DNA from: a virus
Direction: 5' to 3' (one strand)
DNA: 23,573 nt
Virus record (IMG/VR): IMGVR_UViG_3300042558_000084
Coordinates: 1 to 23,573 of that record
Shown here piece by piece: positions 7,368 through 15,836 of this stretch. Every line of letters starts with the position of its first letter. Position 1 is the first letter of the stretch. A program made the translations under genes and the position numbers. The notes below the pieces were generated by a model. That model did not search any database. It was not told the origin of the DNA and worked only from the letters and a program-made list of their open reading frames with translations.

Positions 7368-8354
7368 ATGGCGTTTTCAGACACAGTTTCACAGACTAAT
7401 TTTAACACACGGCGCGTCATCGACAACGCGATCCGTCGCTGTAAACTGACGGCGCAACAGATCACCGCCGAACACATCGACATAGCCAACGACCAGCTAT
7501 ACCTGTTCCTCTCCGACTTGGCCAACCAAGGCGCGCCGCTCTGGTGCATTGAGAAGCAGATCTATCCGCTGTACGACGGCGTGGGCGACATCACGATGCT
7601 CGACGGCACCGTCGACATCCTGAACAGCAACTTTCGCTGGCTCCAGCAGGTGACCGGCATCAATTACACAACGTCAACGGCCCGCGAAGTGGACTTCACC
7701 GACGACGTATTCGTCTCCAACACCGGCATCCTTTGGTCCGCTCCCGCCGTGCCTATCGTATTTGAGCGTTCAGACGATAACGTGACGTGGGTCACGATCC
7801 AATCTGAGACGCCAACCGCGACCGCAGGCCAGTGGACTTGGTACGATCTGGAAAGCAGCGTGGCGTCTCGGTATTTCCGCATCCGCGCGACGTCAGGCAC
7901 GCTCGGCTTCAGCCAAATCTATCTGGCAAACACGCCGACCGAGATCCCGTTGGCGCGCATGAACCGCGACGACTACACAAACTTGCCAAATAAGGCGTTT
8001 CAGTCGAACCGCCCGCTGCAATTTTGGTTCGATCGTCAGGTCAACAACCCAATTATGCACATGTGGCCGGTGCCAAATCTGGCCGCGACCGTCTGCCAGA
8101 TCGTCGTGTGGCGCCAGCGCTACATTATGGACGTCGGCACCATGACGCAGGACGTTGAAGTGCCTCAGCGCTGGCTTGAGGCCATCGTTTCGGGTCTGGC
8201 GGCCAAAATGGCGCTTGAATTGGTCGAAGTTGACGTCAATTTGATCCCGATTTTGGACCAAAAGGCGGCGATTTCACTGAATATCGCGCAAATGGAAGAG
8301 CGCGACAACAGTCCGATGATGATCGCCCCCAATATTTCACCGTACACGAGGTAA
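7368..8354 (+). CDS. Adaptor-like neck/tail structural protein with discoidin-like insert (328 aa)
   Basis: The N-terminal 85 residues are helical (NTRRVIDNAIRRCKLTAQQITAEHIDIANDQLYLFLSDLAN, then IEKQIYPLYDG). Residues about 95-185 look like a separate beta-sandwich insert: VFERSDDNVTWVTIQ near 131 and WTWYDLESSVASRYFRIRA near 155-173, the hallmark spacing of discoidin/F5-8-C carbohydrate-binding folds. The adaptor-like frame resumes with RPLQFWFDRQVNNPIMHMWPVP and VPQRWLEAIVSGLAAKMALE. This frame is shared with tail-tube/adaptor proteins of T7 gp11 and P22 gp4 type, which join the portal to the nozzle. No convincing Shine-Dalgarno precedes the ATG. An alternative is a tail base protein carrying the insert outward. 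The gene opens the second transcription block after the terminator. Confidence 0.6.
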   Translation: MAFSDTVSQTNFNTRRVIDNAIRRCKLTAQQITAEHIDIANDQLYLFLSDLANQGAPLWCIEKQIYPLYDGVGDITMLDGTVDILNSNFRWLQQVTGINYTTSTAREVDFTDDVFVSNTGILWSAPAVPIVFERSDDNVTWVTIQSETPTATAGQWTWYDLESSVASRYFRIRATSGTLGFSQIYLANTPTEIPLARMNRDDYTNLPNKAFQSNRPLQFWFDRQVNNPIMHMWPVPNLAATVCQIVVWRQRYIMDVGTMTQDVEVPQRWLEAIVSGLAAKMALELVEVDVNLIPILDQKAAISLNIAQMEERDNSPMMIAPNISPYTR

Positions 8355-8358
8355 AATC

Positions 8359-8592
8359 ATGGCTGTTGAGGGCTACATCAACACCATCGGGCGAAATCAC
8401 CTCGGCATCGGCATTTGTGACCGCTGCAAGCGTAAATTTCCTATTGATGACCTGTACAGCGACCGGAATATTCCGACGCTAAAGGTCTGCATCGACGACG
8501 TGGACGATTACGACCCGTGGCGCGAGCCCGCGCGGCAGCCAGAGGACATCACCCTGCGCTTTCCGCGCCCAGACGTGGCGTTGGACGGCTGA
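8359..8592 (+). CDS. Zinc-ribbon-like small phage protein, copy A (77 aa)
   Basis: A GAGG site (8348-8351) precedes the ATG. The protein has CDRC near residues 22-25, then LKVCIDD near residue 46, followed by YDPWREPARQP and RFPRPDV. Related phage proteins that I know have CxxC...VCxxC and act as small treble-clef or ribbon domains of unknown function, often beside tail genes. Here only three Cys remain, and Asp occupies the fourth ligand place (C-x-x-D). The gene is followed without a gap by a clear paralogue; the two align almost without gaps. The role is probably structural or in tail assembly. Confidence 0.75.
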   Translation: MAVEGYINTIGRNHLGIGICDRCKRKFPIDDLYSDRNIPTLKVCIDDVDDYDPWREPARQPEDITLRFPRPDVALDG

Positions 8593-8912
8593 TGCCCCGC
8601 TATCTCAACACACGCGGCAATACGACGCTGGCGATCGGCATATGTGGGCGCTGCTCCATCAAGATGCCGCTGGCTGACTTGATGCCCGACCCAAATTACC
8701 CCGGCTTGCTGGTCTGCGAGAGGGATCGCGACCAATACGATCCGTATCGCCTTCCCGCTCGCCAGCCGGATAATATTCTGCTACCATTCTTGCGTCCCGA
8801 TGTGCCTCTCGCTACAAATCCGGCGGGCGTTATCGCGCAAAACAGCGAGCAGTTCCTCATCACTGAGGACAGCGATGATTATCTAATCTTTTTCGAGGAT
8901 GACGAGTTTTGA
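8592..8912 (+). CDS. Zinc-ribbon-like small phage protein, copy B (106 aa)
   Basis: ATG at 8592 shares its A with the stop of copy A (TGATG). The first 70 residues are a paralogue of the preceding protein: GICGRC, LLVCERD, YDPYRLPARQP and FLRPDVPL match in register, with about 39 of 68 positions identical by eye. As in copy A, there are three Cys plus an Asp at the fourth ligand place. It differs by a 30-residue acidic C-terminal extension (ITEDSDDYLIFFEDDEF). The stop overlaps the TTG start of the giant fibre gene, so copies A and B and the fibre are probably translated as a coupled set. A chaperone-like or adaptor role for the fibre is a plausible guess. Confidence 0.75.
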   Translation: MPRYLNTRGNTTLAIGICGRCSIKMPLADLMPDPNYPGLLVCERDRDQYDPYRLPARQPDNILLPFLRPDVPLATNPAGVIAQNSEQFLITEDSDDYLIFFEDDEF

Positions 8913-11900
8913 GCAACGTCCCTACAAATCTCATCCCTACCCGCATTACCGGCCTCCCTGAATATCAGGGAACGAGCACACTCGGCTACATGCCGTACAT
9001 CATCGACGGACGCACCTTCAAGGTCCAGTTCGCCAACATCGCTGCCGTCGGCGCGGTGCCGTCCTCGCGTGAAATCAACTCCGGCAGCGGTCTGGGCGGC
9101 GGCGGAGACCTGTCAGCCAACCGCACGCTCTACATCTTGCCATCAGGTGTTGACGACAGCATGCTGACCACCACGGGTGTCACGGCTGGCAATTACGGTG
9201 CCGCCGACAGCGTGCCAGTCCTCACGGTCAACGCGCAGGGCCGCGTCACGGGTGCGACCTCGGCACCTATCGTGCTTGCAAATTACGTCCCCACCAGCCG
9301 CACAATCACGGCTGGCGCGGGGTTAACGGGCGGCGGAGATCTTTCCGCCAACCGTTCCTTCGCTGTAATCTTTTCATCTACAACGCCTGAGCCTCTCGGT
9401 CCCGGATCACCCGGTGTCTCGACTGTTGCCGCGCGTGGAGATCACGTCCACCCTGCGGTGGACCTGAGCGACACCACGGAAACGCAAGGCGTGCTCCCCT
9501 TGTCCCGTGGCGGCACCGGCAACAGTCTGTCTCCTGTTGTCGGTGCCATCGCATATTCCAGCAATGACGCGCTGTATTTAACGCCTACGGCTGGCACCGC
9601 AGGTCAGGTGTTGGTCTCTGGCGGTGGCGTGGCTCCGCCGTTCTGGCAGACGATCACAGGCACAGGTACGGTCACTTCGGTGTCTGTTACCACCGCCAAC
9701 GGCTTTGCCGGAACGGTTGCTAACGCAAGCACGGTGCCCGCGATTACGCTTTCGACGACCGTGAGCGGCTTGCTTAAAGGCAACGGCACCGAGATACTTC
9801 CGGCCACCGCAGGCATTGATTACGTCGCGCCGGGCGCATACACCGCCAGCGGCCTCACATTGGCCTCTGCGCGGCTTCTAGGCCGCACTACGGCATCAGT
9901 CGGCGCTGCGGAGGAAATCTCCGTCGGCAATGGTCTGACGCTCGCCAGCGGCTCTCTGGTTAACGCTGCGCCCGATCAGGTCGTGGCGCTGACAGGCGGC
10001 ACCGCGATCTCGGTCACCGGCAGCTACCCGTCGTTCACGGTCACCAACACCGCGCCAGATCAGGTCGTATCCCTAACAGGCGCAGGCACGACGACCGTCA
10101 CTGGCACGTACCCTAGCTTCACAATCACATCGAACGACAGCACCGCAGGCACCGTGACCAGCGTCAATGCCAGCGGCGGCACAACGGGCATGTCGTTTAC
10201 CGGCGGCCCAATTACGTCGGCGGGCACACTGACCCTCAACGGCACGCTTGCCGTCGCCAATGGCGGTACTGGCGCAACGGACGCAGTCGCTGCTCTAACG
10301 AACTTAGGTGCGTACCCCGCAAGCAACCCTTCGGGCTTCACATCTAACGTAGGTACGGTGACGTCAGTCTCAGGCACCGGCACCGTCAGCGGCCTGAGCC
10401 TGAGCGGCACAGTGACGTCCGCAGGTTCGCTGACACTTGGTGGGACGCTTGCCGTCCTGCCGTCCAACTTCGCGTCGCAGACGGCCAACACGGTCCTTGC
10501 GGCACCGAACGGCTCGGCAGGCACGCCGACGTTCCGCGCTATCGTCGCGGCGGACATCCCGACGCTCAACCAGAATACAACGGGCACGGCCTCAAACGTC
10601 ACGGGCATCGTCGCCATCGCCAATGGCGGCACAGGCGCGAGCGTGGCGGCTACGGCGCGCACGAACCTCAGTGCGGCGGCCTCTGGTGCCAATACCGACA
10701 TCACGTCGATTGCGCTCACCACAGGCACGATCAGCACGTCGCCAGTCAACGGCACCGACATCGTCAACAAGGCGTATGCCGACAGTATCGCGTCAGGCAT
10801 CAACTTCCATCAGTCCGTGCGCTTGGCAACGGCTGCGGCGTTGCCTGCCAACACGTACAACAACGGCACTTCTGGCGTCGGCGCGACGCTCACGGCCAAT
10901 GCCAACGGCGCACTCTCGGTCGACGGCGTGGCCGTGGTTGCGGGCAACCGCATCTTGGTCAAGGACGAGGCGGCGGGGGCCAATAACGGCGTCTACGTTG
11001 TTACGCAGGTCGGCAGCGGCTCGACGCCGTACATCCTGACACGCGCCACAGACTTCGACAGCGCAGGCACTGGCGTTGACCAGATCGACGCGGGCGACTT
11101 CTTCCTTGTCACGGCGGGATCGACGCTGTCCAACACGTCGTGGGTGCAGCAGACGCCGCTGCCGATCACTGTCGGCACAACGCCGATTACGTTTACGCAG
11201 TTCGCCGCGCCGGTCCTGTACTCGGCGGGCACTGGCCTCACGCTGACCGGTACGGTCTTCAGCATCACGAACACAGGCGTAAGCGCATCGACCTACGGCA
11301 GCGCGTCCTCCGTGCCCGTCATCGCGGTCAACGCGCAGGGTCAGATTACGTCTGCGTCGTCGTCTGCAATCGCTATCGCCGCGTCGCAGATCACGTCTGG
11401 CGCACTCGCCATCGCTAATGGCGGTACTGGCGCGACGAGCGCGGCGACGGCCCTGACGAACCTTGGAGCGTACCCCGCGAGCAACCCGTCTGGTTTTACC
11501 TCGAACACCGGCACCGTCACCAGCGTCAACCTGACTGCGGGAACGGGCGTCAGCGTCTCTGGCGGCCCTATCACGTCCTCTGGCTCTATCACCGTCACCA
11601 ACACGGCTCCCGATCAGGTTGTGTCGCTGACAGGGTCTGGCGCTACGACCGTGACAGGCACGTACCCGAACTTCACTATCTCCTCACCCACGAGCGGCGC
11701 GGGCACCGTGACGAGCATCAACGTCAGCGGCGGCACCACCGGCCTGACGACGTCTGGCGGTCCGGTCACCAGCAGCGGGACGATCACACTCGCAGGCACG
11801 CTGAACGTCGCCAACGGCGGCACAGGCGCAACGACCCTGTCGTCGGGCTACGTCCTCAAGGGTAACGGCACGTCGGCTGTAAGCGCGTCGGTGATCTACG

Positions 11901-14900
11901 ACGATGGGACGAATGTCGGGGTGGGAACGACTTCAGTCAGTGCTACCTACGGAAAACTTACAGTTGCGGGTGGTATACGGACTACAGACGACACAAGCTC
12001 AAAGCTGGAACTTGGCCGCTATAGTGCTGGCGCTCCGAACAGCTACATCAAACTTGGCCCAAATAGCGGTGCGTTGAGGGTTACAAACTCCGACGACACC
12101 GTAGATATACTAACGCTGACAAATGCTGGCAGTCTTTCAGCCGTTGCTGATATGCGTGCGCCTATCTTTTACGATAGCAACGACACCGCGTATTACGCAG
12201 ACTTTGCAGGCTCAACGGCTATTTTTAGCAATGGCGTAATTGTGGCTGGCACGCAGGGTTTCCAGAGCAGGATTGTTACGGTTGGCGACCGCAACCGTAT
12301 TTGGAGCTTTAACAGCGCCGATGGTTTCGGGCTAAGTTACTTCCAAGGCACCGCTGGTACCGGCGGCGCAAGCACAATCGGTTTGCATTTCGGGACAGCA
12401 ACTGCCGCCGCATCTACCCTTCAAGTTGTAGCAAACTCATATACGTTGTCGCTTGGCTCTATGCGTGCCCCGATCTTCTACGACAGCGACAACACTGCGT
12501 ATTACGGTGACTTCGCTTCTACTTCCTCTTTGAACTCGCTTATTGTCGGGACTAACGGAAGCGGTTTGGCTTATGACGCTGCGGCTACTGGGAAGCTGTA
12601 TTTTGGTTCGGCGGGCGGCGATGCCTCAACAAATTACCACATCACCACCAACATGGAGAATGTTGGGGGTAACTACTCTAAGCTCGACTTTAAGTGGTAT
12701 ACGGGCCAGCGTTTTTACGCCCACTATGCCTATGGCGGCTTCCGCTTTAAGGAAATTACCACTGGTAATACGCTGTTTTCGGTAGGTGAAGGCGACTTGC
12801 GCGTCCGTGTTTACGACAGCATTTCCGCACCAATCTACTACGACAGCGCCAACACTGCTTATTATGTTGACCCCGCTGGCTCCAGCGTGCTTGGGATCAT
12901 CACGGCACAATCCTCTAATGACGCGCAGCTATACCTGAACGGCAACGGCACTTCGTGGGCTGGTATCCAGTGGACGGATGTCAGTGGCAGCGACAACATG
13001 TGGTACAACGGTTCAACATCTACGTTTGCCATTGGCGGCGGTGGGTCGGTTGTTGCTAATAAAAAGCTCCACATCAACGGTGGGACAACCATCGGAAGCG
13101 GGCTTGCCGCAACGGCGGTAGCGACCAACGGGCTGCTGATTGAAGGTGCGCTAAACGCGGGTAACGGCAACCTCACACCCGCAGGAACAACCTTTAGCAA
13201 CGTCATTACTGGTCGCGGCACAAATCGTGTCGTGGCCTTCGACGGCAATGGCACCGTGCCGTCTGTCTGGTGGACCAACGGTGGCACTGCCATCGGCGCT
13301 ATCGACGCCATTTCTGGCGGCGGTCTTGCTCACTGGGCGAACAACGGCAGTAGCTGGCAACAGCAGATGGCGGTTAACTATGGCAACGTCACCATAAATA
13401 CCGATATCCGCTCGCCGATATACTACGACAGCAACAACACTACGTATTATGTCGATCCCGCATCTGGTTCAAATCTAGTAGGGCAAGTCCAGATTAACGG
13501 CGGGACTACAATGTCTGGCGGTTGGAACAGGGCGCTATACCTTGCATCCCAATTCCCTGTCATTGTGATGAACTCAGGAAGCGTCAAATACTCCGCTATC
13601 GGCGTTGATTACACCGAAGCTCAGAGCGGCATGGTGTTTTGGGTTAACGGCAACAGCGCCGACATAACCAACGGCTCTGCGACAATAGCGCTGCGGATAA
13701 ACACTGGAAACTTCATCGTAGCCAATGACGTCCGTGCGACTATCTTCTACGACAGCAACAACAGCGCGTTCTTCCTAGACCCAAGCAGCACATCCGTTTT
13801 GAACGTCATGCGGGCGAATAGGGTTCAGTTTTCTAGCGGTGTTAACGCCGTCACGCTGGACAATGGTAGCTACCAAATACTTTACGATCCGGCGGGAAAT
13901 GCCGCCCTCTACCTCGGCGGCGCGGACCCAGCCAACTATTACGACAACAGCACGCACTACTTCCGCACCCGTGGCGGTAGCAATATGGCGGTCATGAATA
14001 GCAACGGTATTCAGGCCCCTATCTTCTACGACTTAGCTAACACTGGGTATTACGGCGACTTTGCCGGTACTTCTAACCTTTTTAATCTTACCATCAGCGG
14101 CGGGGGTAACAAGTACCTCCAAATCCAATCGACCGACGGCGGCGAAGCTATGGTGCGTTATCTCGGCGCTACTGGCCCCTCTTGGTATGTCGGTAAGCGA
14201 ACGACATCGCAACTTGTTGATACTGCGTCCTTCCATTTTTACTCCGAGAGCGCGGGGGCTACGGTTGGCGGTATTGATGTATCCGGCAATATGTTTGCTT
14301 CTACCTCTTTCCGTGCGCCCATTTTCTACGACAGCAATAACACCGCGTATTACGTTGACCCCGCTTCAACGTCCGTACTAAACCAAATCCAATTTCCCCC
14401 AAATACGGCGCAGATTTCTGGCAACGACACGTCTAGCTACGGCTCTATAGCTATTCGTGGCGCTAGGAACGGCTGGTACGGTATACACATCCAAGGCGGT
14501 GGAAACGCACCGCACTTAATGTTTGACGGCTCAGCTAATGGCGGTATTTACTTTGAAGGTGGAGGACGTTGGGCGTCTTATTATAGTTATGCTGCTAACT
14601 GCTGGGGCTTTGGTACATCGGCTACTTCAAGTGCATATAATATCTATTGCCCTACCGGCGTGTACTCAGGCGGTCGTGTTGACGGCACTATCTTCTACGA
14701 TAGCAACAACAGTGCTTATTACGCCGATCCGAGCGGCACATCAGCGTTATCTACCGTTACGTTTGGGTCATCCCCCAATGGCGGTGGTGGCGGAGGTCGG
14801 ATTACCCCGTCTACTGGTTCGCCCTATTCAATCCGGCAAGAGTTCGGTTCAGACAACAGCGGTTGGCGTTATGGCATCGCTAAGAACGTCAGTGGCACAG

Positions 14901-15241
14901 TCACCATTATGTTCTACGTTCAGGACAATGGTGACTGCGTTGCAACCGGCAACGTCACTGCATATTCCGACGTCCGTCTTAAGGCCAACATCGAGACAAT
15001 CCCAAGCGCGCTGGACAAACTCGACCAGATACGCGGCGTCACATACACCCGCACGGACATGGACGACAAAGAGCGTCGGTATGCTGGTGTCATCGCGCAG
15101 GAAATCGAAGCGGTTCTGCCAGAGGCAGTTGGCGGTGATGAAGACATCAAGACCGTTGATTACAACGCGACTATCGCGCTGCTAATTCAGGCTGTAAAAG
15201 AACTCACAGATAAGGTAAAAGCGTTAGAAGCAAAGGAATAG
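8909..15241 (+). CDS. Giant tail fibre with S74 intramolecular chaperone (2110 aa)
   Basis: Translation starts at TTG 8909, overlapping the upstream stop, with GAGGA at 8895-8899. Residues 1-45 (ITGLPEYQGTSTLGYMPYI) probably attach to the virion. Residues about 50-1000 are Gly/Thr/Ser repeats: GLGGGGDLSANRT, GDHVHP with an H-x-H metal-binding type motif (about residue 175), LTNLGAYPASNPSGF, and APDQVVSLTG. From residue 1082 the rhythm changes to eight copies of xAPIFYDSNNTAYYVDP (starting near 1082, 1185, 1305, 1500, 1608, 1701, 1801 and 1924), separated by varied beta domains. Residues 2020-2110 are the S74 endosialidase-type chaperone. It starts at SDVRLK with Ser2020 and Lys2025 as the self-cleavage dyad, then YAGVIAQEIEAVLPEAV and a C-terminal coiled coil. 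The fibre should trimerise and shed its last ~91 residues. Codon use becomes more AT-rich after about nt 11930. Confidence 0.9.
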   Translation: MSNVPTNLIPTRITGLPEYQGTSTLGYMPYIIDGRTFKVQFANIAAVGAVPSSREINSGSGLGGGGDLSANRTLYILPSGVDDSMLTTTGVTAGNYGAADSVPVLTVNAQGRVTGATSAPIVLANYVPTSRTITAGAGLTGGGDLSANRSFAVIFSSTTPEPLGPGSPGVSTVAARGDHVHPAVDLSDTTETQGVLPLSRGGTGNSLSPVVGAIAYSSNDALYLTPTAGTAGQVLVSGGGVAPPFWQTITGTGTVTSVSVTTANGFAGTVANASTVPAITLSTTVSGLLKGNGTEILPATAGIDYVAPGAYTASGLTLASARLLGRTTASVGAAEEISVGNGLTLASGSLVNAAPDQVVALTGGTAISVTGSYPSFTVTNTAPDQVVSLTGAGTTTVTGTYPSFTITSNDSTAGTVTSVNASGGTTGMSFTGGPITSAGTLTLNGTLAVANGGTGATDAVAALTNLGAYPASNPSGFTSNVGTVTSVSGTGTVSGLSLSGTVTSAGSLTLGGTLAVLPSNFASQTANTVLAAPNGSAGTPTFRAIVAADIPTLNQNTTGTASNVTGIVAIANGGTGASVAATARTNLSAAASGANTDITSIALTTGTISTSPVNGTDIVNKAYADSIASGINFHQSVRLATAAALPANTYNNGTSGVGATLTANANGALSVDGVAVVAGNRILVKDEAAGANNGVYVVTQVGSGSTPYILTRATDFDSAGTGVDQIDAGDFFLVTAGSTLSNTSWVQQTPLPITVGTTPITFTQFAAPVLYSAGTGLTLTGTVFSITNTGVSASTYGSASSVPVIAVNAQGQITSASSSAIAIAASQITSGALAIANGGTGATSAATALTNLGAYPASNPSGFTSNTGTVTSVNLTAGTGVSVSGGPITSSGSITVTNTAPDQVVSLTGSGATTVTGTYPNFTISSPTSGAGTVTSINVSGGTTGLTTSGGPVTSSGTITLAGTLNVANGGTGATTLSSGYVLKGNGTSAVSASVIYDDGTNVGVGTTSVSATYGKLTVAGGIRTTDDTSSKLELGRYSAGAPNSYIKLGPNSGALRVTNSDDTVDILTLTNAGSLSAVADMRAPIFYDSNDTAYYADFAGSTAIFSNGVIVAGTQGFQSRIVTVGDRNRIWSFNSADGFGLSYFQGTAGTGGASTIGLHFGTATAAASTLQVVANSYTLSLGSMRAPIFYDSDNTAYYGDFASTSSLNSLIVGTNGSGLAYDAAATGKLYFGSAGGDASTNYHITTNMENVGGNYSKLDFKWYTGQRFYAHYAYGGFRFKEITTGNTLFSVGEGDLRVRVYDSISAPIYYDSANTAYYVDPAGSSVLGIITAQSSNDAQLYLNGNGTSWAGIQWTDVSGSDNMWYNGSTSTFAIGGGGSVVANKKLHINGGTTIGSGLAATAVATNGLLIEGALNAGNGNLTPAGTTFSNVITGRGTNRVVAFDGNGTVPSVWWTNGGTAIGAIDAISGGGLAHWANNGSSWQQQMAVNYGNVTINTDIRSPIYYDSNNTTYYVDPASGSNLVGQVQINGGTTMSGGWNRALYLASQFPVIVMNSGSVKYSAIGVDYTEAQSGMVFWVNGNSADITNGSATIALRINTGNFIVANDVRATIFYDSNNSAFFLDPSSTSVLNVMRANRVQFSSGVNAVTLDNGSYQILYDPAGNAALYLGGADPANYYDNSTHYFRTRGGSNMAVMNSNGIQAPIFYDLANTGYYGDFAGTSNLFNLTISGGGNKYLQIQSTDGGEAMVRYLGATGPSWYVGKRTTSQLVDTASFHFYSESAGATVGGIDVSGNMFASTSFRAPIFYDSNNTAYYVDPASTSVLNQIQFPPNTAQISGNDTSSYGSIAIRGARNGWYGIHIQGGGNAPHLMFDGSANGGIYFEGGGRWASYYSYAANCWGFGTSATSSAYNIYCPTGVYSGGRVDGTIFYDSNNSAYYADPSGTSALSTVTFGSSPNGGGGGGRITPSTGSPYSIRQEFGSDNSGWRYGIAKNVSGTVTIMFYVQDNGDCVATGNVTAYSDVRLKANIETIPSALDKLDQIRGVTYTRTDMDDKERRYAGVIAQEIEAVLPEAVGGDEDIKTVDYNATIALLIQAVKELTDKVKALEAKE
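10256..11506 (+). repeat. Pair of 93-base in-gene repeats coding ANGGTGAT...NLGAYPASNP
   Basis: Bases 10256-10348 and 11414-11506 encode 31-residue units that differ at only three positions, with different synonymous codons. A second unit (APDQVVSLTG...TGTYP) occurs near 9968, 10052 and 11605. They are modular fibre-shaft repeats, old enough for codons to have diverged. Confidence 0.8.
12152..14740 (+). repeat. Eight dispersed copies of the FYDSNNTAYYVDP fibre repeat
   Basis: Copies begin near 12152, 12461, 12821, 13406, 13730, 14009, 14309 and 14678. The core is F/Y-YDS-N-NT-AYY-V/A/G-D followed by a Pro-Ala-Ser or Phe-Ala-Gly turn and a Leu-x-x-hydrophobic exit. Spacing is irregular (about 93 to 195 residues), because a different beta insert sits between each pair. 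The codons of the copies vary, so this is a protein-level repeat and not a recent tandem duplication. Confidence 0.85.
14966..15238 (+). other. S74 self-cleaving intramolecular chaperone domain of the fibre
   Basis: This region encodes residues 2020-2110. Ser at the start (SDVRLK) and Lys five residues on match the Ser-Lys dyad of the endosialidase chaperone, so cleavage is expected just before Ser2020. YAGVIAQEIEAVLPEAV is the conserved core, and the last 25 residues form a Leu/Lys coiled coil that sets the trimer register. Confidence 0.85.
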
Positions 15242-15245
15242 TAAT

Positions 15246-15620
15246 ATGGCACTTACGTACACTTGGGCGGTAACGTCCCTGAAGAAAACCACAGACGGCA
15301 GCGTAGACAACTTTGTCGTTCAATCCACATGGACCTGCACTGGCACGGACGAAGACGGCGACAGCGGTACCTTTAATGGTGCAACGCCATTCCCGTTGGA
15401 CAGCCTCGATCCTGCCACGTTCATTCCCTATGAAGACTTGACAGAAGCCGATGTCCTTGGTTGGATAGAAGCCGTTGTTGTCGGTTCTTACAAGGAGCAC
15501 GTCGATGCGCAAATCAACAAGCAGATTGCGCTAATCAAAGACCCAGTAGTGGACGTCCCCGAAGGCGATTTCCCTTGGGAAGAACCAACCCCGACACCAA
15601 CACCACCACCAGCTAGTTAA
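15246..15620 (+). CDS. Conserved phage protein after the fibre gene (124 aa)
   Basis: AAGGAA (15233-15238) precedes the ATG. The protein begins ALTYTWAVTSLKKTTDGSVDNFVVQSTWTCTGTD, a two-strand pattern with a Trp in each strand. It then has a GTFNGATPF turn, FIPYEDLTEADVLGWIEAVV (a helix) and a C-terminal Pro/Thr tail (EPTPTPTPPPAS). This Y-x-W...V...W...LTE-x-V-x-x-W layout is one I know from a small conserved protein family of cyanophages and other marine phages with no assigned function, usually coded next to fibre genes. It may be a fibre-associated or fibre-assembly protein (inference from position). Confidence 0.7.
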   Translation: MALTYTWAVTSLKKTTDGSVDNFVVQSTWTCTGTDEDGDSGTFNGATPFPLDSLDPATFIPYEDLTEADVLGWIEAVVVGSYKEHVDAQINKQIALIKDPVVDVPEGDFPWEEPTPTPTPPPAS

Positions 15621-15637
15621 ATCAAAGGAGACAGACT

Positions 15638-15835
15638 ATGAATAAAGAACTAGACCACCTCGACGTAGACAATCAGGCTGCGCCACAGGAGCCAGTTGTA
15701 AAGTTGGAACTGGCCGTCAACGACATAAACCTCGTCCTCGCCGCATTGCAGGAGCTGCCACACAAGATAGCCGACCCGATGCTGCGCAAGATCATGGAGC
15801 AGGCAAACGCCCAGCTCGCTCCGAACGGCGCGTAA
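15638..15835 (+). CDS. Small conserved helical phage protein (65 aa)
   Basis: AAAGGAGA precedes the ATG by about 8 bases. The first 20 residues are polar and acidic. The rest, VKLELAVNDINLVLAALQELPHKIADPMLRKIMEQANAQL, forms one amphipathic helical hairpin with a proline turn. This NDINLVLAALxELPxK...Q pattern is recurrent in small proteins from marine phage tail and lysis regions. No catalytic or binding residues are visible. It is probably an oligomerisation or adaptor module. Its stop is one base before the next ATG. Confidence 0.7.
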   Translation: MNKELDHLDVDNQAAPQEPVVKLELAVNDINLVLAALQELPHKIADPMLRKIMEQANAQLAPNGA

Positions 15836-15836
15836 C

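Noticed and set aside
8359-8912. One gene split by a frameshift
   Set aside because: Each half has its own start, and the two are full-length paralogues over the same 68 positions, so they are duplicates and not halves of one gene.
8909-15241. Diversity-generating retroelement target at the fibre end
   Set aside because: No reverse transcriptase gene, no template-repeat copy and no C-type lectin ending seen in this window; the gene ends in an S74 chaperone.
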